Assembly: GCF_032362555.1 (NCBI RefSeq)
Contig: NC_083531.1
Coordinates: 3,906,001 to 3,970,000, forward strand
Length of the DNA: 64,000 nt
Direction of reading: 5' to 3'
From: Amyelois transitella
Taxonomy: Eukaryota > Arthropoda > Insecta > Lepidoptera > Pyralidae
A program made the translations under genes and the position numbers. Below the pieces are notes generated by a model. It was not told the origin of the DNA. It saw nothing but the letters and a program-made list of their open reading frames with translations, and did not search any database. Every line of letters starts with the position of its first letter. The first letter of the stretch is position 1. Below, in pieces: positions 1 through 12,241 of the stretch.

Positions 1-1368
1 TACGCAACGGATTTTGATGCGGTTTTTTGTAACAGGCAGAGTGATTCAAGAGGAAGGTTTTTATGTATAATAACATCTATTAAATAATTGATTTTTTCCG
101 AAATTTGCACCCGTGCGAAGCCGGGGCGGGTCGCTAGTTATATATACCTAATAATATTGCAGGCAGTTGGAACCAAAAGGTTACTCACAAAGTTTTATTA
201 GCAAAGGAATACCTTATCTTTATGCTATGAATTTTTATAATGGTATCAGTTACCTTCTCACCTCTCTGGAGAGGAGCCCGGGGTGCGCCTTTGACCATGG
301 ATCCTGGATTGGGTGAGTCAGGTGTTTACACGAAGCGACTCCCGTCTGACCTCCGCAACATTTGCATGGAAACAACCCGTATTGGATTGTGGTAACCGCT
401 AGATAAACTTAGTCGACATTTACTACATCCATGAGGAAGAGTGGTCTGATTCTAAAGTCACGAGCACGGCATTAATTTACAAATGCATTGAAAATTAAAA
501 AAAAAACATACATACATATACATAACATCACGCCTCTTTCCCGGAGGGGTAGGCAGAGACTACCTCTAAGCCCTACCTTTTAAAAAAAGTTTGAATAAAA
601 TCAAATTAGGTATGTATAAAAACGGTTATGTAGGTATAAATAAAAAGGTATATCAGTTCCTTGTAATTTTTAAGATATTTATTCAAAAAATTTTAAAAAA
701 TATCATATTCAAAATTTTTATTAATTATTATATGATACCTTCTTCATATCGCTTAATAATTGTCAAATATTTCGGTTTCACAACATTGGTTGACGTCAAA
801 TAAATTACTTAAATCTACGTTTATTGCCGCTTCCAAGGCGTCAGTGCAGAAGAAGCGGTAACAAACTGTACTGTTATTCACATACCTCAGTCCTGCCTAT
901 ATCTCGCTACGCCTTTCCAAAACCACCGATTTTCGCGTATTTTCTTTCTCCTGTACATACATACATAATATCACGTCTTTATGCCTTACGGGGTAAACAG
1001 AGCAAACGCTCTCGAAAAGACTGAAAATCCACTGATATTCAAATAGTAACAAGGAGCTACCCCATCGCCTTATAAGGTATCACAAATTTTCAGCCTTTCC
1101 CTTGATAGACTTTTACAATAGGCAATATTTGCCTCGGGCGTGCAAATAGGCAGCACCCATGTACTTACAATTGTTATTTGTATATTTTATATCATGACTA
1201 CGTAGGTAGGTATATGAATTGTTTAATAATCTAAGTTTAATGTGAAATTATTTTATATTTTAAGAATATCTTAAGTAGAATAAGGTGTGTTGACAATAAA
1301 AAGAAAAATTTTGTTACGAGTATTATTTTTTAAATATCCTGGAATGACGTTCTTTTTTCAATTTTTTT
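1..1368. other. Gene-free 3' flank made of repeats
   Basis: No credible exon seen. The first 140 bases match a repeat also present near 25.07-25.36 kb and end in a GC-rich segment finishing in CTAGT (about 110-139), the kind of 3' end seen on the Helitron-like repeats here. Then follow a tRNA-derived SINE fragment (about 240-440), a 3' fragment of the (TATG)n LINE in minus orientation (about 505-575) and a dispersed repeat with a TTGACGTCAA core (about 715-890). The short open frames here look like chance or repeat frames. Confidence 0.6.
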
Positions 1369-1374
1369 TTTATT
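1369..1374 (-). terminator. Poly(A) signal for terminal exon c of the MCFD2-like gene
   Basis: AATAAA on the minus strand, about 117 nt past the stop codon of the most distal alternative last exon. Confidence 0.5.
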
Positions 1375-1490
1375 ATGCATAAAAAACATTTTATACTATA
1401 TGTGATGACAAAAATATTAGGGAACAAAAATAAAACTGTCTCAACACTTAGTCTTATTATAATGTAGAAAATCAGTACAAAATAAATAAA

Positions 1491-1648
1491 TTATGTGGCT
1501 AATGGTCTTCCAGTCGCCATTTTGAATTCAGCGTAATCTATGAAACCGTCCTTATTAAAATCTGCTTGCTTCATAGCTCCCTCTACGATCTCCTCAAAGT
1601 CAGTATCTTTGTAAAGGACAGTCGTTTCTTGAACTTGACCATTGGGTT
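1491..1648 (-). CDS. MCFD2: Alternative last exon c (second EF hand) of MCFD2-like gene
   Basis: Acceptor TTATATTTCAG, then a phase-1 entry that completes the split codon G|AA from the common donor at 7355. It encodes 52 further residues and TAA. The EF loop is [12 protein letters not shown], with D1, N3, D5, G6, D9 and E12 all present. It resembles exon b more than exon a (GQV, YKD, E..E.A.K in common). Confidence 0.82.
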
Positions 1649-4600
1649 CTGAAATATAATCACATTATTAAAAGTGAATAGGCATTTACCTTTGTACTTA
1701 GAAAATTGTTTAGTTATCAAGTAACCGACAGACATCGTAAAGCCGATTTGGGATGCATGTTCTTGGTAATTTTAAGGAAGCGCTTCGATATTCTTAAACT
1801 CGGGTTTGAATCCCGGTCAAGGCATGATGAGAAAAGAAGTTTATGATTGGTCTGGGTCTTGGATGTTATTATAAAATATAGTATCGTTGAGTTAGTATAT
1901 ATAGTATCGTAACACAAGTCTCGAATCTACTACGAGGCTAAATCTGTGTAATTTGTCCCTTACATATTTATTTAATTAGTTCAGGAACAGAGAATAAAAA
2001 AGATCTAGGCAAAGAAATCTTCGTTTATTCGCCGGCGGATACATGCAATAAGTTTATTACGTACTAGAGGGATACTTTACGTACATACCTGCTGAAATAA
2101 TAACTAAATAGATTTGATATATGCTCATGTTCAACCAGTCGGTCCAATGCTTGAAAGGATAAAATGTAATAATAAAAACAAAAAAAATCACACAAAATTT
2201 TAATAAAAATAAATGACAGAAATGCAATTGGACAATAGATGGCGCTGGAATCATTTTTACATAGTACTGCCGTTCGCCGCTAGATGGCGTTTGACGGAAA
2301 TGGCCGTTTGCATGAAAATTATTATTTCTGTGATGCATCAGCTATTTTAGCTTTATAATTACTAATCACATATTCAGTGTAATCCACGTATCCGTCCTTA
2401 TTAAGGTCGGTATGTTTGAGAGCCTGCTCCAATACATCTTCTAATTCGTTGTCTTTGTATGCTCTATGGTTAATGTCCACTTGCCCTGAAAATTGTAAAA
2501 AATACGCCCATTTTCATCAGGTTTCTCAGCCCCAAGGTGGGAAAATAGAAATGTTTAATTTATCGAATAACTCTCTTAAATAGATGAGCTTGCTTGAAAA
2601 TAGTTCATGAATTTGATGAAGCGAAAGAGTTTGTAGCAAGTGGAAATATGTAGTCGCTGTCTACCTTCCGGGAAATTGGCAACCGACTATCAACCCATAG
2701 AGATTATAAGTGCGTATGATTTTTTAATTATTGACCTACATATTTTCCCCTCGTATAATGCCTATTTGGCAACTTACTAAAACTATACATTTTAACACAA
2801 GCAAGGTATCAAATGACAAAACAATACTTACCCCAGTTTCAAATAGGGCTTATCATAACATTTCACAAAAAAATGCGGCGTAGTCATAATACTAGCCGTT
2901 AATAATAATAAAAAAAAAATTGACAGGCACCTAATTCCAAGCGCGTATTTCATTTCAAAATGTAAATTCAGACGTCCTGAATTATTCAGTACCTAATTCA
3001 AACAATCCAAATAAAATTCGGGAAGTTTTTATAAGTATTTGTTTGAATAAGGTAGGTACTATATCATTTAGGATTTCGACGTTTGAAAATACTGTTACAG
3101 GCGTCCAAGCTAAAGCTCGCTTGATGTAAAGCAGTTAATGTGATCGGAACTAAAAACAATTGTAATATAAAATGCGTAACGACCACATAGCTTGGCAGAT
3201 TCACACAAATAAATAGGTAATTTTTTTTAGTTTAAATTTAACCCTTATTAATTTCATTGATAATTTATATATTATAAATACGGCTTTCCAAATACTAAAT
3301 TTAAAATTTGGTTCTGCAAATATTGAAGAAGGAAAATATACCAAACGAAAATTATATCGCACTTCAATGAAAGCTTTCTAAATCAAAGACAAAATATGTA
3401 GGTACCTAGGTACTCTATAACCTTTGTGTTATTCTGTGTCTTCAGCTAGCTACACATCAAATTTAATCGTTATCGGTTCAGAAGTATATGCGTAAAAGAG
3501 TAACCAAACCATACATACATAAACTCACAAACTTTCGCATTTATAATATTAATAATTGGATAGGACACACTGTTTGTTTGTCTGCACGGAATACACGCCA
3601 CTGCATCATTTAAGATTTGAATGAATTGTTAACTTTCTAAATTATACAATCAGAATTCCTTTCTCAATTCTTCTTTAATAAATTACAATAATACATCTTA
3701 ATACTTCTTGTAGCTCGAATTCCCTTTTTACAATGACCCCAAAAAAACGCGGCGAACTCAAACGTCAAAAAGCAAAATCGGTATTGCCAACACATGACAT
3801 TAATATACTATTTTTTTATAATGTTAACAGAATGGAGGGACGGACTAGGCCACAGTATATCAGACATGTATATATCAAAAGCAATTTTATATAATATGAA
3901 AAAGGACGAACACATGTGTTGAGAAAAAAAAACAAAATGTCAGTGTATAAATTTAATCAATGTTTAACACGTCACACAACCAACAAATTGATTCAGAAAC
4001 ATCCATAAATATACCACACAAATTCGTAATGCATACTTACTTTACTTTTACCACACAGAAAATTTTTTTAAATACGTTTATATTATATAAAAATATACAT
4101 ACATAATAAACTTTTAATAAATAGTTTAAAAAAAAGTTTATCTTAGACTTACTTGTTTGCTACGCGATTAGCTTATCATGAATTATTTGTATGATTCTTT
4201 TTTGTTTTGTTTAACTCCCGAAATATTCCCACATCAATTCATTTCAACATGTAAAGATCATGATGGGAACTTGACGAAATCAAGGAAACTTTTTTATATA
4301 ATCTCTATAAATATCTACTATTAAGAAATTACATTTGGTGGAGTGTGAAATAAAAGATTCTGTTGATAAAAAAAAAACACTTATTCAATGAGTTACCCAG
4401 TAAGAGTAAGTAGGTAAATGCTTTATTGTTCACTAAAGGAGTGACTAATCTAAACATTTGCAAGTAAATCTTTCAAGTTAAAATCTATAAGTCTGTTTAG
4501 CATAAAGATGGCATATTTCTGAATCAAGATCCCGACACAAAATGATAAAAAAACGACTCGACTCTCAGACAGACGTACAAATTACTCATCGAAAGCTGGG

Positions 4601-7600
4601 TATACACCGCGCCAACAATCGTTGGCGTTCGTGGGCCAGTGTGTACGCAACTTTTAAAATGTACCTAAATCAGAATTTTTATACCTTATCCTGATCCTGA
4701 TTGGCTGAAGAGCTGTCAAATAAGGTACTTCAAACTTGACAACCAAGTCCAAATTGGAATAATGACAGTTTATGATAAACTATATTTAGCAATGATTCAA
4801 AATATACATAGAAAATGGTTCAGTTTATTTACAAGTTGATTACACAAATGTTTTTCTTCATCAAGTTTATGTGAGAAAGTAAAAAAGAAATAGAAAAAAT
4901 AATCAATAATTTATACTAGGAACGTATAAAGTAGTTTAGAAAAGGAACAACTATATATCAATTTTTTTTTCAAAGAATTGCCGATAGACAGTATGTTGTA
5001 TATTTTTTTTTACAAGAACTTTAAAATATTTTAGTTACATACATAGTACCTACTCATCTGGTACTGTCTCAGTCATTATGATAGTCAATAAATTTTACTA
5101 AATATTAAAATGGCAAAAATTAAGTAATGGAAGATTGTATATAAGCAAAATACTAAATGCCCTTTCGAGAAACGCTTAAAATTAAATATAGAAGTTAAAA
5201 AACATAATGAATCATATTCGAGAAAATAAATACAATTAAATGGAAGCACTTTAGTAAAAATAAATTCGTCTTCACAGATCCAAAATTAAAACAAATCTAC
5301 ATACAACCTATAATTGTCTTTAAATGCTAGTAAATTTAAAAAAACAAATTAGAATGTACACCTTTACGCTTTTTTAGCGTAATATCGACTATTTAACAAA
5401 GTAATTCCGTACATTGCAATACAAAGATGATGTACATAAATTTTCTATCCACATTTGTGACCAAACAACATTCCAGATTTTGCGAATTGTCTTTTTTATA
5501 TTGACTTTGCATGTTCATTTTTAGATATTACAATTTAGATGTAACTAAGAATGTAAAGAGAAAATAAGAAAGTATAGTTAATTGCAATTCCGTAGCAGAA
5601 TTTTCATTTTTTATTTTGATTCAGGAAAGTCAACTACACGTTTTAGACTTACAAAAAATATATAATACTGCATTTTCATACCAATACAATATTTTCTGTC
5701 CGTAAATTTATTTGGCAGCAAGCTTTCGGACATTGCTGTGTTTAAAAAAAAATTAAAATTCTGCCACGGAAACGTCAACTTTCGCGCCAACATTTGACAT
5801 TGACATTTTAAACGTCATCGGAATGTCAGTTACGCTTTGCCCTCTTGTTTCTGGCTCTTCTGTTGCGCGCGGATGAACTCCGGATAATCGATATAGCCGT
5901 CTCGATTGTGATCGTCCATGTTTAAAATTGGATCGATCAAGTTGACTAGTTCGTCATCTTTGAAGATCTTTTCGCCGACAGGCGCTTGTCCGCCTTGGGG
6001 TTGCTGTTTGTGCCCTTGTTCTGGTGAAGACAAACACGAATGAATGATGGGCGAATGTGCTGTTTTTTTAACACTGGCCAAGTTTTAGCAATACCCTCAG
6101 AATTTTTGTAAATGAAAGGTAATATTAGTAAAGATACATAATAATATGATGTCCATATTATCTTTAAAATTTTAGAAATGTGCTGCGAAAATTTTGCCAG
6201 TGTTTACACAACACTTAGTAATGCATGTGTATATTTTAAATATTAACCAATAAATAAAGATTTTAATCCCTTTACCACCAAAATTAATGTATCATAATGA
6301 GAACATGTTCAAAGCATTTCCCCAACGTATAATAAAGCATATGACATACATTATTACCGAATCCCAAAAAAGTTTAGGCAACATAGAACAAGTTACAACT
6401 TACAAGTAAGTTAAGTCAATGTAGGTTTCAAATTGAAATAATTACATTTTAATTTATAATTTAATAGTTTTTATAGCTTCACCGGTGCTACGAGTGATTG
6501 CGATCGCTGCAATGATCAGTTTTAGTAGAAATAATATAACAGTTGAAGTAAATGTAATGGAATGTCTTCTTTAACATAACTTTTCCCTAATTTTGGGGAC
6601 AAGGACGCCAAGTTGGAAACATTCTGCGCGTTGAGGGAATATTTGCAGGTACATATTGCACCATTACGCTATTATTGCCTACTTATTGTCCGCTATTGTA
6701 CCATTACGAGCAAGATAGCAGGAGTCATTTTGTTTTTGGATCTTAAGTTTAACGGTACTTGTAATAAGGTCGTTATTATATTGAGTTTTACTACACCGTC
6801 GAATATTGCCGAGGCGTCTTACATTATAATTGTTAGTTCTGTAGAGGATATAAAAACTAAGACATAAAATTCATTACAATATAAGAGAACATGAGAGTGA
6901 GAGAGAGTGCCGTGTGGTTCCCAGCACCAATAGGAAAAAGAATAGGACAACTCCATCTCTTTCCTATGGATGTCGTAAAAGGCGACTAAGGGATAGGCTT
7001 ATAAACTTGGGATTCTTTCTTTAGGCGAGAGACTAGCAACCTGACACTATTTGAATCTCAATCCTATCATTAAGCCAAGCAGCCGAACGTGGCCTATTAG
7101 TCTTTTTAAGACTGTCGGCTCTGTCCACCCCGCAAGAGATATAGACGTGACCATATGTACGTATGGAGCTGCAAGTGGAATTGTTTGCCGGTTGACTGGA
7201 AGAGATCCCTTCACGGGATAAGTCCGCCATTGCGAGTGATTTGTTTGTTTATATGTATGTATGTAACGTGACCTATTAGTCTTTTTAAGACTGTCGGCAC
7301 TGTCCACCCCGTAAGGGATATAGACGTGACCATATATATGTAACAAAAACCTTACCATGCCAATGTATGAGCGACTTGATCAACTCGCAGCCGTCCAATT
7401 TGTTATTGTTGTCTGAATCGTGCATTTTGAAATAATGAAACTGCAACTCTTGCTCCGACATTTTGGAAGTGTCAATCGGCACGTCCATGTGTTCTTGTAT
7501 GTGACTGTGGAAGAAATAAAAAAATAAATAAAAAAAAAAAAATTGGATTCAAATTTATTCACAAGAATTTTTGCATGAGAGATAGCTGTGCCCGCGACTT

Positions 7601-10600
7601 CGTCCGCGTGGAATAGTTATTATGGGCATCATTGAAGCCCTCAAGGATGAATAATTCTCCCCGTTTTTTTTTTTCACATTTTCCATTATATCTTCGTTCT
7701 TTATAGTTGCAGCGTGATGTTATATAGCCTTAAGCCTTCCTCGATAAATGGTCTATTCGGCGCAGAATTTAAATTCAGACCAGTAGTTCCTTGGATTAGC
7801 GCGTTCAAACAAACAAACTCTTCAGCTTTATAATATTAGTAGAGATTTATATAATAGCGACCCGTCACGGATAAGCATTTATAAATTCAAAACTTTTATT
7901 CATTATTATGGGACACTTCAACATCACTTGATAATTATCATATCTTTCGGTTTCACAACATTGGTTGACGTCAAATAAATTATTTAAAACTAAGTTTACT
8001 GCTGCTACCAAAGCGTCTAAAATAACTACCTATTGATTGTATACTCACTCTCTTTCCTGGTTAATGTTGGCCACATTCAGGAGTTGAGGATCTGAAACAA
8101 AACAAAGAAAATAAGTAGAACCTTTGTACTAGAATAATAAATTCTCCTGAATATAATTTTGTGTACATAAATACCTAAATAAATAATTAAAGTTTTAAAA
8201 CGTGAGTTATCCTTTTAGATTCAAATTCTAATTAATTTTTTTTATTGCTTATCATAAAGTACATCAGTTGAATTACAGTAACTGCTTATAAATAGGTACA
8301 ATATGTACCCTGTTGCGCATCGCAATTTTAAAATAATATGGAACGGCGGGCAGGGTTATGTCGACTATTAGGTATGTTGAATATAACAATAATAAAATAA
8401 TGTCGCATTATTTTTGGAGTTAATACTAATAAGCAATTTAAAATAAATATAATTTACAAAATAAATTGAATTGATAAAATGATATATCATAATGAAAATA
8501 ATTCAAATTTTAATGTCAATATTTCTATCGTTTAAAAACTCGTCCGGTGTATTAGCATTAATCGGTCAAAAGTAGTTTTAAAACGTCGTAATAGAAAAAA
8601 AATATGATAAACTTCACTTAATTCATATAATCACATCCCTTGCGGGATGGACATCGCCGGATTCATATAGTGACAGGTTGCTAGCCCATCGCCTTAAAGA
8701 AGAATCCCAAGTTTATAAGCATATACATAAGTCGCCTTTTACGACAAATTTATTTGTCAAAACATATGTAGTAGGTACATAACAACATATCTATACATAA
8801 ATACATTTAACATGTTAAAAGTAAAATAGTGTTCCAACACGTTTTGCCGTCATGACAGTGTGCAAATGTTAAAAGTACATAATGTCAATACTTATAATGT
8901 TACCAGCTGTGCCCGCGACTTCGTCCGCGTGGAATAGTTATTTTGGGCATCATTGAAGCCCTCAAGGATGAATAATTTTCCCCGTTTTTTTCACATTTTT
9001 CATTATTTCTTTGCTCCTTATAGTTGTAATGTGATGTTATATAGCCTAAAGTCTTCCTCGATAAATGGTCTATTCAACGCAAAAAAATTTCAATTCGAAC
9101 CAGTACTTCCTGAGATAAGCGCGTTCAAACAAAGAAACAAACAAATTCTTCAGCGTTATAATATTAGTATAGATGAACAAATAAAAATGACACTCACCTC
9201 CATGATGCGCGTGCGCCTGTTGTTGTACAGGCACCTGTTGTACGGGCACTTGTTGTTGGGGCTGGTATTGTTGCGGTGGGGGTTGATATTGTTGTTGTTG
9301 TTGATACTGTTGTTGTGGGGGCTGGGTGAGAGGGAGTGATTTTTTAATAAATATTTGTATTGATAACACTGCTAACTTATATTTCATACTATACTATACT
9401 ATTATAGAATAGATTTATTTTCAAAATTGGATACAAAATATCACTTATTGACGTCACGTCACTAAAATCTAATTATAACTACTACCGCTTCTAAAGAGCA
9501 TGTGTAGAAGAAGCGGCGGAACAAACTACACTGCAGCATTTTCACCGGACGTCAATTTACAAATATAGAGATCTCTTAAATTGTAAATCTTGGACAAATG
9601 TCGACATTAAAAAACACGAATGAACGTTAAACTAATTATTTCATAAAACAAAACAAAAAATGTACAAGCCAAACACTTATGATTACTTATGATACTGTTG
9701 ACTCTGTCTACCCCGAACGGGATAAAGACCTGATTATATGTATGTATGTGCGGTGTGGTTTCACCACTCCATCTCTTTCTCATGGACGTCGTAAAAGGCG
9801 ACTAAGGTATAGGCTTATATACTTGAGATTCCTTTTTGGGCTAGCAACCTGTCACAATTTGACAGACAGTCAAATTGTGACTGTCTTTCAATGACTGTTG
9901 GCTCTGTCTGCCACGCAGGGGATATAGACGTGATTATATGTATGTATGCTAGTAGATACCACTCATATATACTTGTTTTATTTTGCCTACCTGTTGATGT
10001 ACAGGCTGGGGAGGTGGGGGCGGCGGTTGATAATTCTGTAAATGAATGAGAATATTACATCCTACTAATATTATAAATGCGAAAGTTTGTGAGCATGTCC
10101 TGATGTCAGTATAAATATAAATATATACGGGACAAATTACACTGATTGAGTTAGCCTCGAAGTAAGTTCGAGACTCGCAAAAACTACTGAACCGATTACT
10201 ATGAAATTTGGTATGTAGGTAGCTGAAGACCCAGAATAACATATAGGTAGGCTTCTTTTTATCCCAGAGTTCCAGCGGGATTGATAGGGTTTCCATGCGG
10301 ACGAAGTCGCGGGCGGCCTCTAGTAGTACATAAACTAGGTTTCTATTGTTACCGTGTGGTACCCGGCTCTTAAGAATAGGAGCACTCTTATCTGTTTATC
10401 CCATGGTGTAAAAGGCGACAAAGGGATAGGTAAATAAACTTGGGACTCTTCTTTTAAGCAATGGGCTAGCAACCTGTCACTATTTGAATCTCAATTCCAT
10501 CATAAAGCCAGCTGAACGTGGCCTCTCAGCCTTTTTGAGACTGTTGGCTTGTTGAATTTGGAATGCAGATAATAGAGTTAAGAGTTGCAGTTTATTTTTT

Positions 10601-11230
10601 AAACTAAGTAAAGGTAAACTAAATGCTAAGATCTTATGAACTTGAGGCATCACTTTAAAGTCAATGCTATTTTGTTAGAGCACTTTTGAGAGCTTTGAGA
10701 TTGTTACATTAATATTTTCTATTTCTTAGTATTTTAACTTTCACTTTCTTGTTTTTTAATAATAATTTTAATGCATTGGACCTCTATTTGCCTGGTGGCA
10801 AGTAAGATGAGGCCTAAGGTGGTACACGCAACCTCAAATAATACCTATACAGTCTTGCCTAGAAAATCCCCAAGTTGTATGTATCGGAAAAGAGAAGAAG
10901 AGTCTTAGGAAACTAAATTTTTCCACTTATCACAAACCCTGCATAAATCTTCTGCTTCATCTAAATTCATCAATCTTTTCAATGCAATATTAGATCAAGA
11001 ACACTGGAAACTGAAGAGCACAGGGTAAGATTGATATTGAGCTATCTCCAGAAACATGTACCTGTTACTCCCATAGTATAAACGGTTTTTTTTTTTACGA
11101 AAATTAAATATTAAAAAATTTTGTTTACCTGGTAGTTCTGTGGTGGGACACCTGGCGCTACTTTCTGCTGATATTGTTGAGAAATTGTGCACTGCAGTAC
11201 AGCGGCGAAGAGTAATATTGAACGCAACAT
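1491..11230 (-). CDS. MCFD2: MCFD2-like EF-hand secretory protein with three alternative last exons
   Basis: Common exons: 11129-11230, 9991-10035, 9198-9321, 8049-8091, 7356-7504. Alternative last exons: a 5830-6020, b 2322-2485, c 1491-1648. Every junction is GT-AG and phases close exactly, giving 217, 208 and 206 residues. Residues 1-17 are a signal peptide ([17 protein letters not shown]). Residues 18-90 are Gln/Pro-rich. Residues 91-155 carry the MCFD2-type run [14 protein letters not shown] with EF-hand loop 1 at 134-145 (D,D,N,K,D,E positions; Asn replaces the usual central Gly). EF-hand 2 comes from the last exon. In vertebrates MCFD2 is the calcium-binding partner of the cargo receptor LMAN1/ERGIC-53 in ER-to-Golgi transport. 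That role is inferred here. The long Q/P-rich segment is unlike vertebrate MCFD2. The start is the only ATG that gives a signal peptide in frame with exon 2. Confidence 0.88.
1780..1960 (+). repeat. tRNA-derived SINE (family B), degraded copy
   Basis: Contains the B-box-like GGTTTGAATCCCGG and the downstream text GTCTGGGTCTTGGATG shared with other copies (best one 21413-21645). Lies in the region between last exons c and b. Confidence 0.65.
2053..2058 (-). terminator. Poly(A) signal for terminal exon b
   Basis: AATAAA on the minus strand about 265 nt past the exon b stop, so this exon has its own plausible 3' end. Confidence 0.45.
2322..2485 (-). CDS. MCFD2: Alternative last exon b (second EF hand) of MCFD2-like gene
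   Basis: Acceptor TTTTACAATTTTCAG, then G|GG completing the codon split at the common donor. It encodes 54 further residues and TAA. The EF loop [12 protein letters not shown] has all calcium ligands, and the tail is basic (IADASQK end). Same phase and same domain as exons a and c, so only one of the three can be used per transcript. Confidence 0.82.
2486..5609. other. AT-rich stretch between last exons a and b
   Basis: No open frame or exon supported. It holds a piece of a Helitron-like repeat in minus orientation (about 3455-3560), a CGCCAAC/GTTGGCG hairpin with a 4-base loop near 4610-4628, and otherwise low-complexity AT-rich DNA. Confidence 0.5.
5610..5615 (-). terminator. Poly(A) signal for terminal exon a
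   Basis: AATAAA on the minus strand about 215 nt past the exon a stop codon. Confidence 0.5.
5830..6020 (-). CDS. MCFD2: Alternative last exon a (second EF hand) of MCFD2-like gene
   Basis: Acceptor TTGTCTTCACCAG, phase-1 entry (G|AA), 62 further residues and TAA. It begins with a Gln/Gly-rich linker, then the helix [13 protein letters not shown] and the loop [12 protein letters not shown] (residues 191-202) with all calcium ligands. Of the three it looks most like the second EF hand of vertebrate MCFD2, so it is probably the ancestral version (inference). Confidence 0.87.
6907..7165 (+). repeat. Family A short retroelement, full-length copy
   Basis: Family A is the commonest repeat in the window. 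Features of a full copy (about 255 bp): a 5' end GTGCCGTGTGGTTCCCGGCAC that can fold as a GTGCCG/CGGCAC hairpin, the middle GTCGTAAAAGGCGACTAAGG, a second hairpin CAGTCTT.TTC.AAGACTG, and a 3' end GGGATATAGACGTGACCATA followed by (TATG)n. Open frames inside it are not genes. A second 3' fragment lies at 7268-7341, just before the exon donor at 7355. Confidence 0.85.
7582..7850 (-). mobile_element. Lep1-like non-autonomous Helitron
   Basis: Family C: 5' A|TCTATACTAATATTATAAAG, an internal block near AATAGACCATTTATCGAGG, and 3' CGGACGAAGTCGCGGGCACAG-CTAG|T. Ends and A/T target match Helitrons. This copy is read on the minus strand. It is followed at 7880-8025 by repeat family D (TTGACGTCAAATAAATTA core). 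Confidence 0.8.
8905..9175 (-). mobile_element. Lep1-like Helitron beside MCFD2-like exon 3
   Basis: Same family as 7582-7850. Its 5' end stops about 17 bp from the GTGAGT donor of the exon at 9198-9321. Confidence 0.8.
9395..9580 (+). repeat. Dispersed repeat family D
   Basis: Contains ATCACTTATTGACGTCAC and GTAGAAGAAGCGGCGGAACA. An inverted copy lies at 16075-16262; related pieces at 715-890, 7880-8025 and 16990-17205. Class unknown to me. Confidence 0.6.
9692..9949 (+). repeat. Two adjoining family A copies
   Basis: A 3' fragment (9692-9747) runs straight into a second, partly deleted copy (9748-9949) with its (TATG)n tail. Confidence 0.75.
10055..10549 (+). repeat. Helitron-like family C2 followed by family A copy
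   Basis: C2 (10055-about 10325) begins TCCTACTAATATTATAAATG and ends CGCGGGCGGCCTCTAG|T. It is interrupted by a piece of SINE family B (about 10125-10170). A truncated family A copy follows at 10350-10549. Confidence 0.7.
10550..11128. other. First intron of the MCFD2-like gene, unique part
   Basis: AT-rich intron sequence with no exon or recognisable repeat seen. Confidence 0.4.
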
Positions 11231-12010
11231 ATTTTTTTACCTAAAAATATAACCTCTTTCGATTTAATTCACAAACAAAATCTAAAAGAAAAGCAATATA
11301 TACCTTTTAAATAAAACTTTATTCAAAACCTATTGATAATTTACTATGAAAATATTAAATAGATTAAATCAGAAGAGGAGTTTAAAACTTTCAATGTAAA
11401 CTTACATAGATGTAAGAAAACTATGGAAAATTAATTATACCTGTTATTATAGACACACTACGTGGACATAAGCGATAATAGCTTATCGAATATATCGTAT
11501 TGATAATACAAACGTAAGCGAAATGTTTCGCAAACGTTTTAGAAAACCACAAAAATTCCCAACAAGTTTACACGTCAGTCGTTTGGTTCGTGACTTTGAC
11601 GTTTCGTTTTGTTCACGGATGAGCCACGTGAGATGTTTTTGCGTTTTGTTCAATTCATTTGTGCAATATCCAATAATATAAATATAAATGAGTGTATTTG
11701 TTTGCCCGTCTTTCACGTTAAAACCCACTCAACCGATCTTCATGAAATCTTTAATAGAAACGGGTGGAGTGCGGAGAAGGTCATAGGACAAAGGGTATTC
11801 TCACGCTGGCGAAAGCTAGTCTGATTAAAATACTTTTGTTTTATTACAATCATCACGGTCGCATGAAACCTTATTCAGGATGGCAAACATTGTTTTTGAC
11901 TAACTTCAAAAAAAGGAGGAGATTCTCAATTCGCCCACTTATTTATGTATGTTATTCTGTGTTTATAATTAAAAAATAATATACCAATATTGCAAAAATA
12001 AGTAAATGTC
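11231..12010. other. Intergenic region between the MCFD2-like gene and shutdown
   Basis: Holds the upstream region of the MCFD2-like gene and, at about 11680-11820, a repeat-like stretch (CACTCAACCGATCTTCATGA) of the kind common in moth genomes. Overlapping short open frames on both strands have no support. Confidence 0.4.
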
Positions 12011-12016
12011 TTTATT
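12011..12016 (-). terminator. Poly(A) signal of shutdown
   Basis: AATAAA on the minus strand, about 225 nt past the stop codon. Confidence 0.45.
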
Positions 12017-12241
12017 TTTAAATCTTAACTTAATTCTAAACTATAGGTTAATGTAAGAGGTAATTAAATGGCACAAAAATTGTAAATACTAAAAAGGTTA
12101 TACCTTGACAAATAACTAAAATACTTAATTTATAACTAATATTCATTGGCTGCTGGAATATATGTAGAGTTCTTAATTATTTTTTGTCTTAAGATATTAA
12201 GGAATTATTTAGGTAATATTAAATTACAATAATATCTATGT

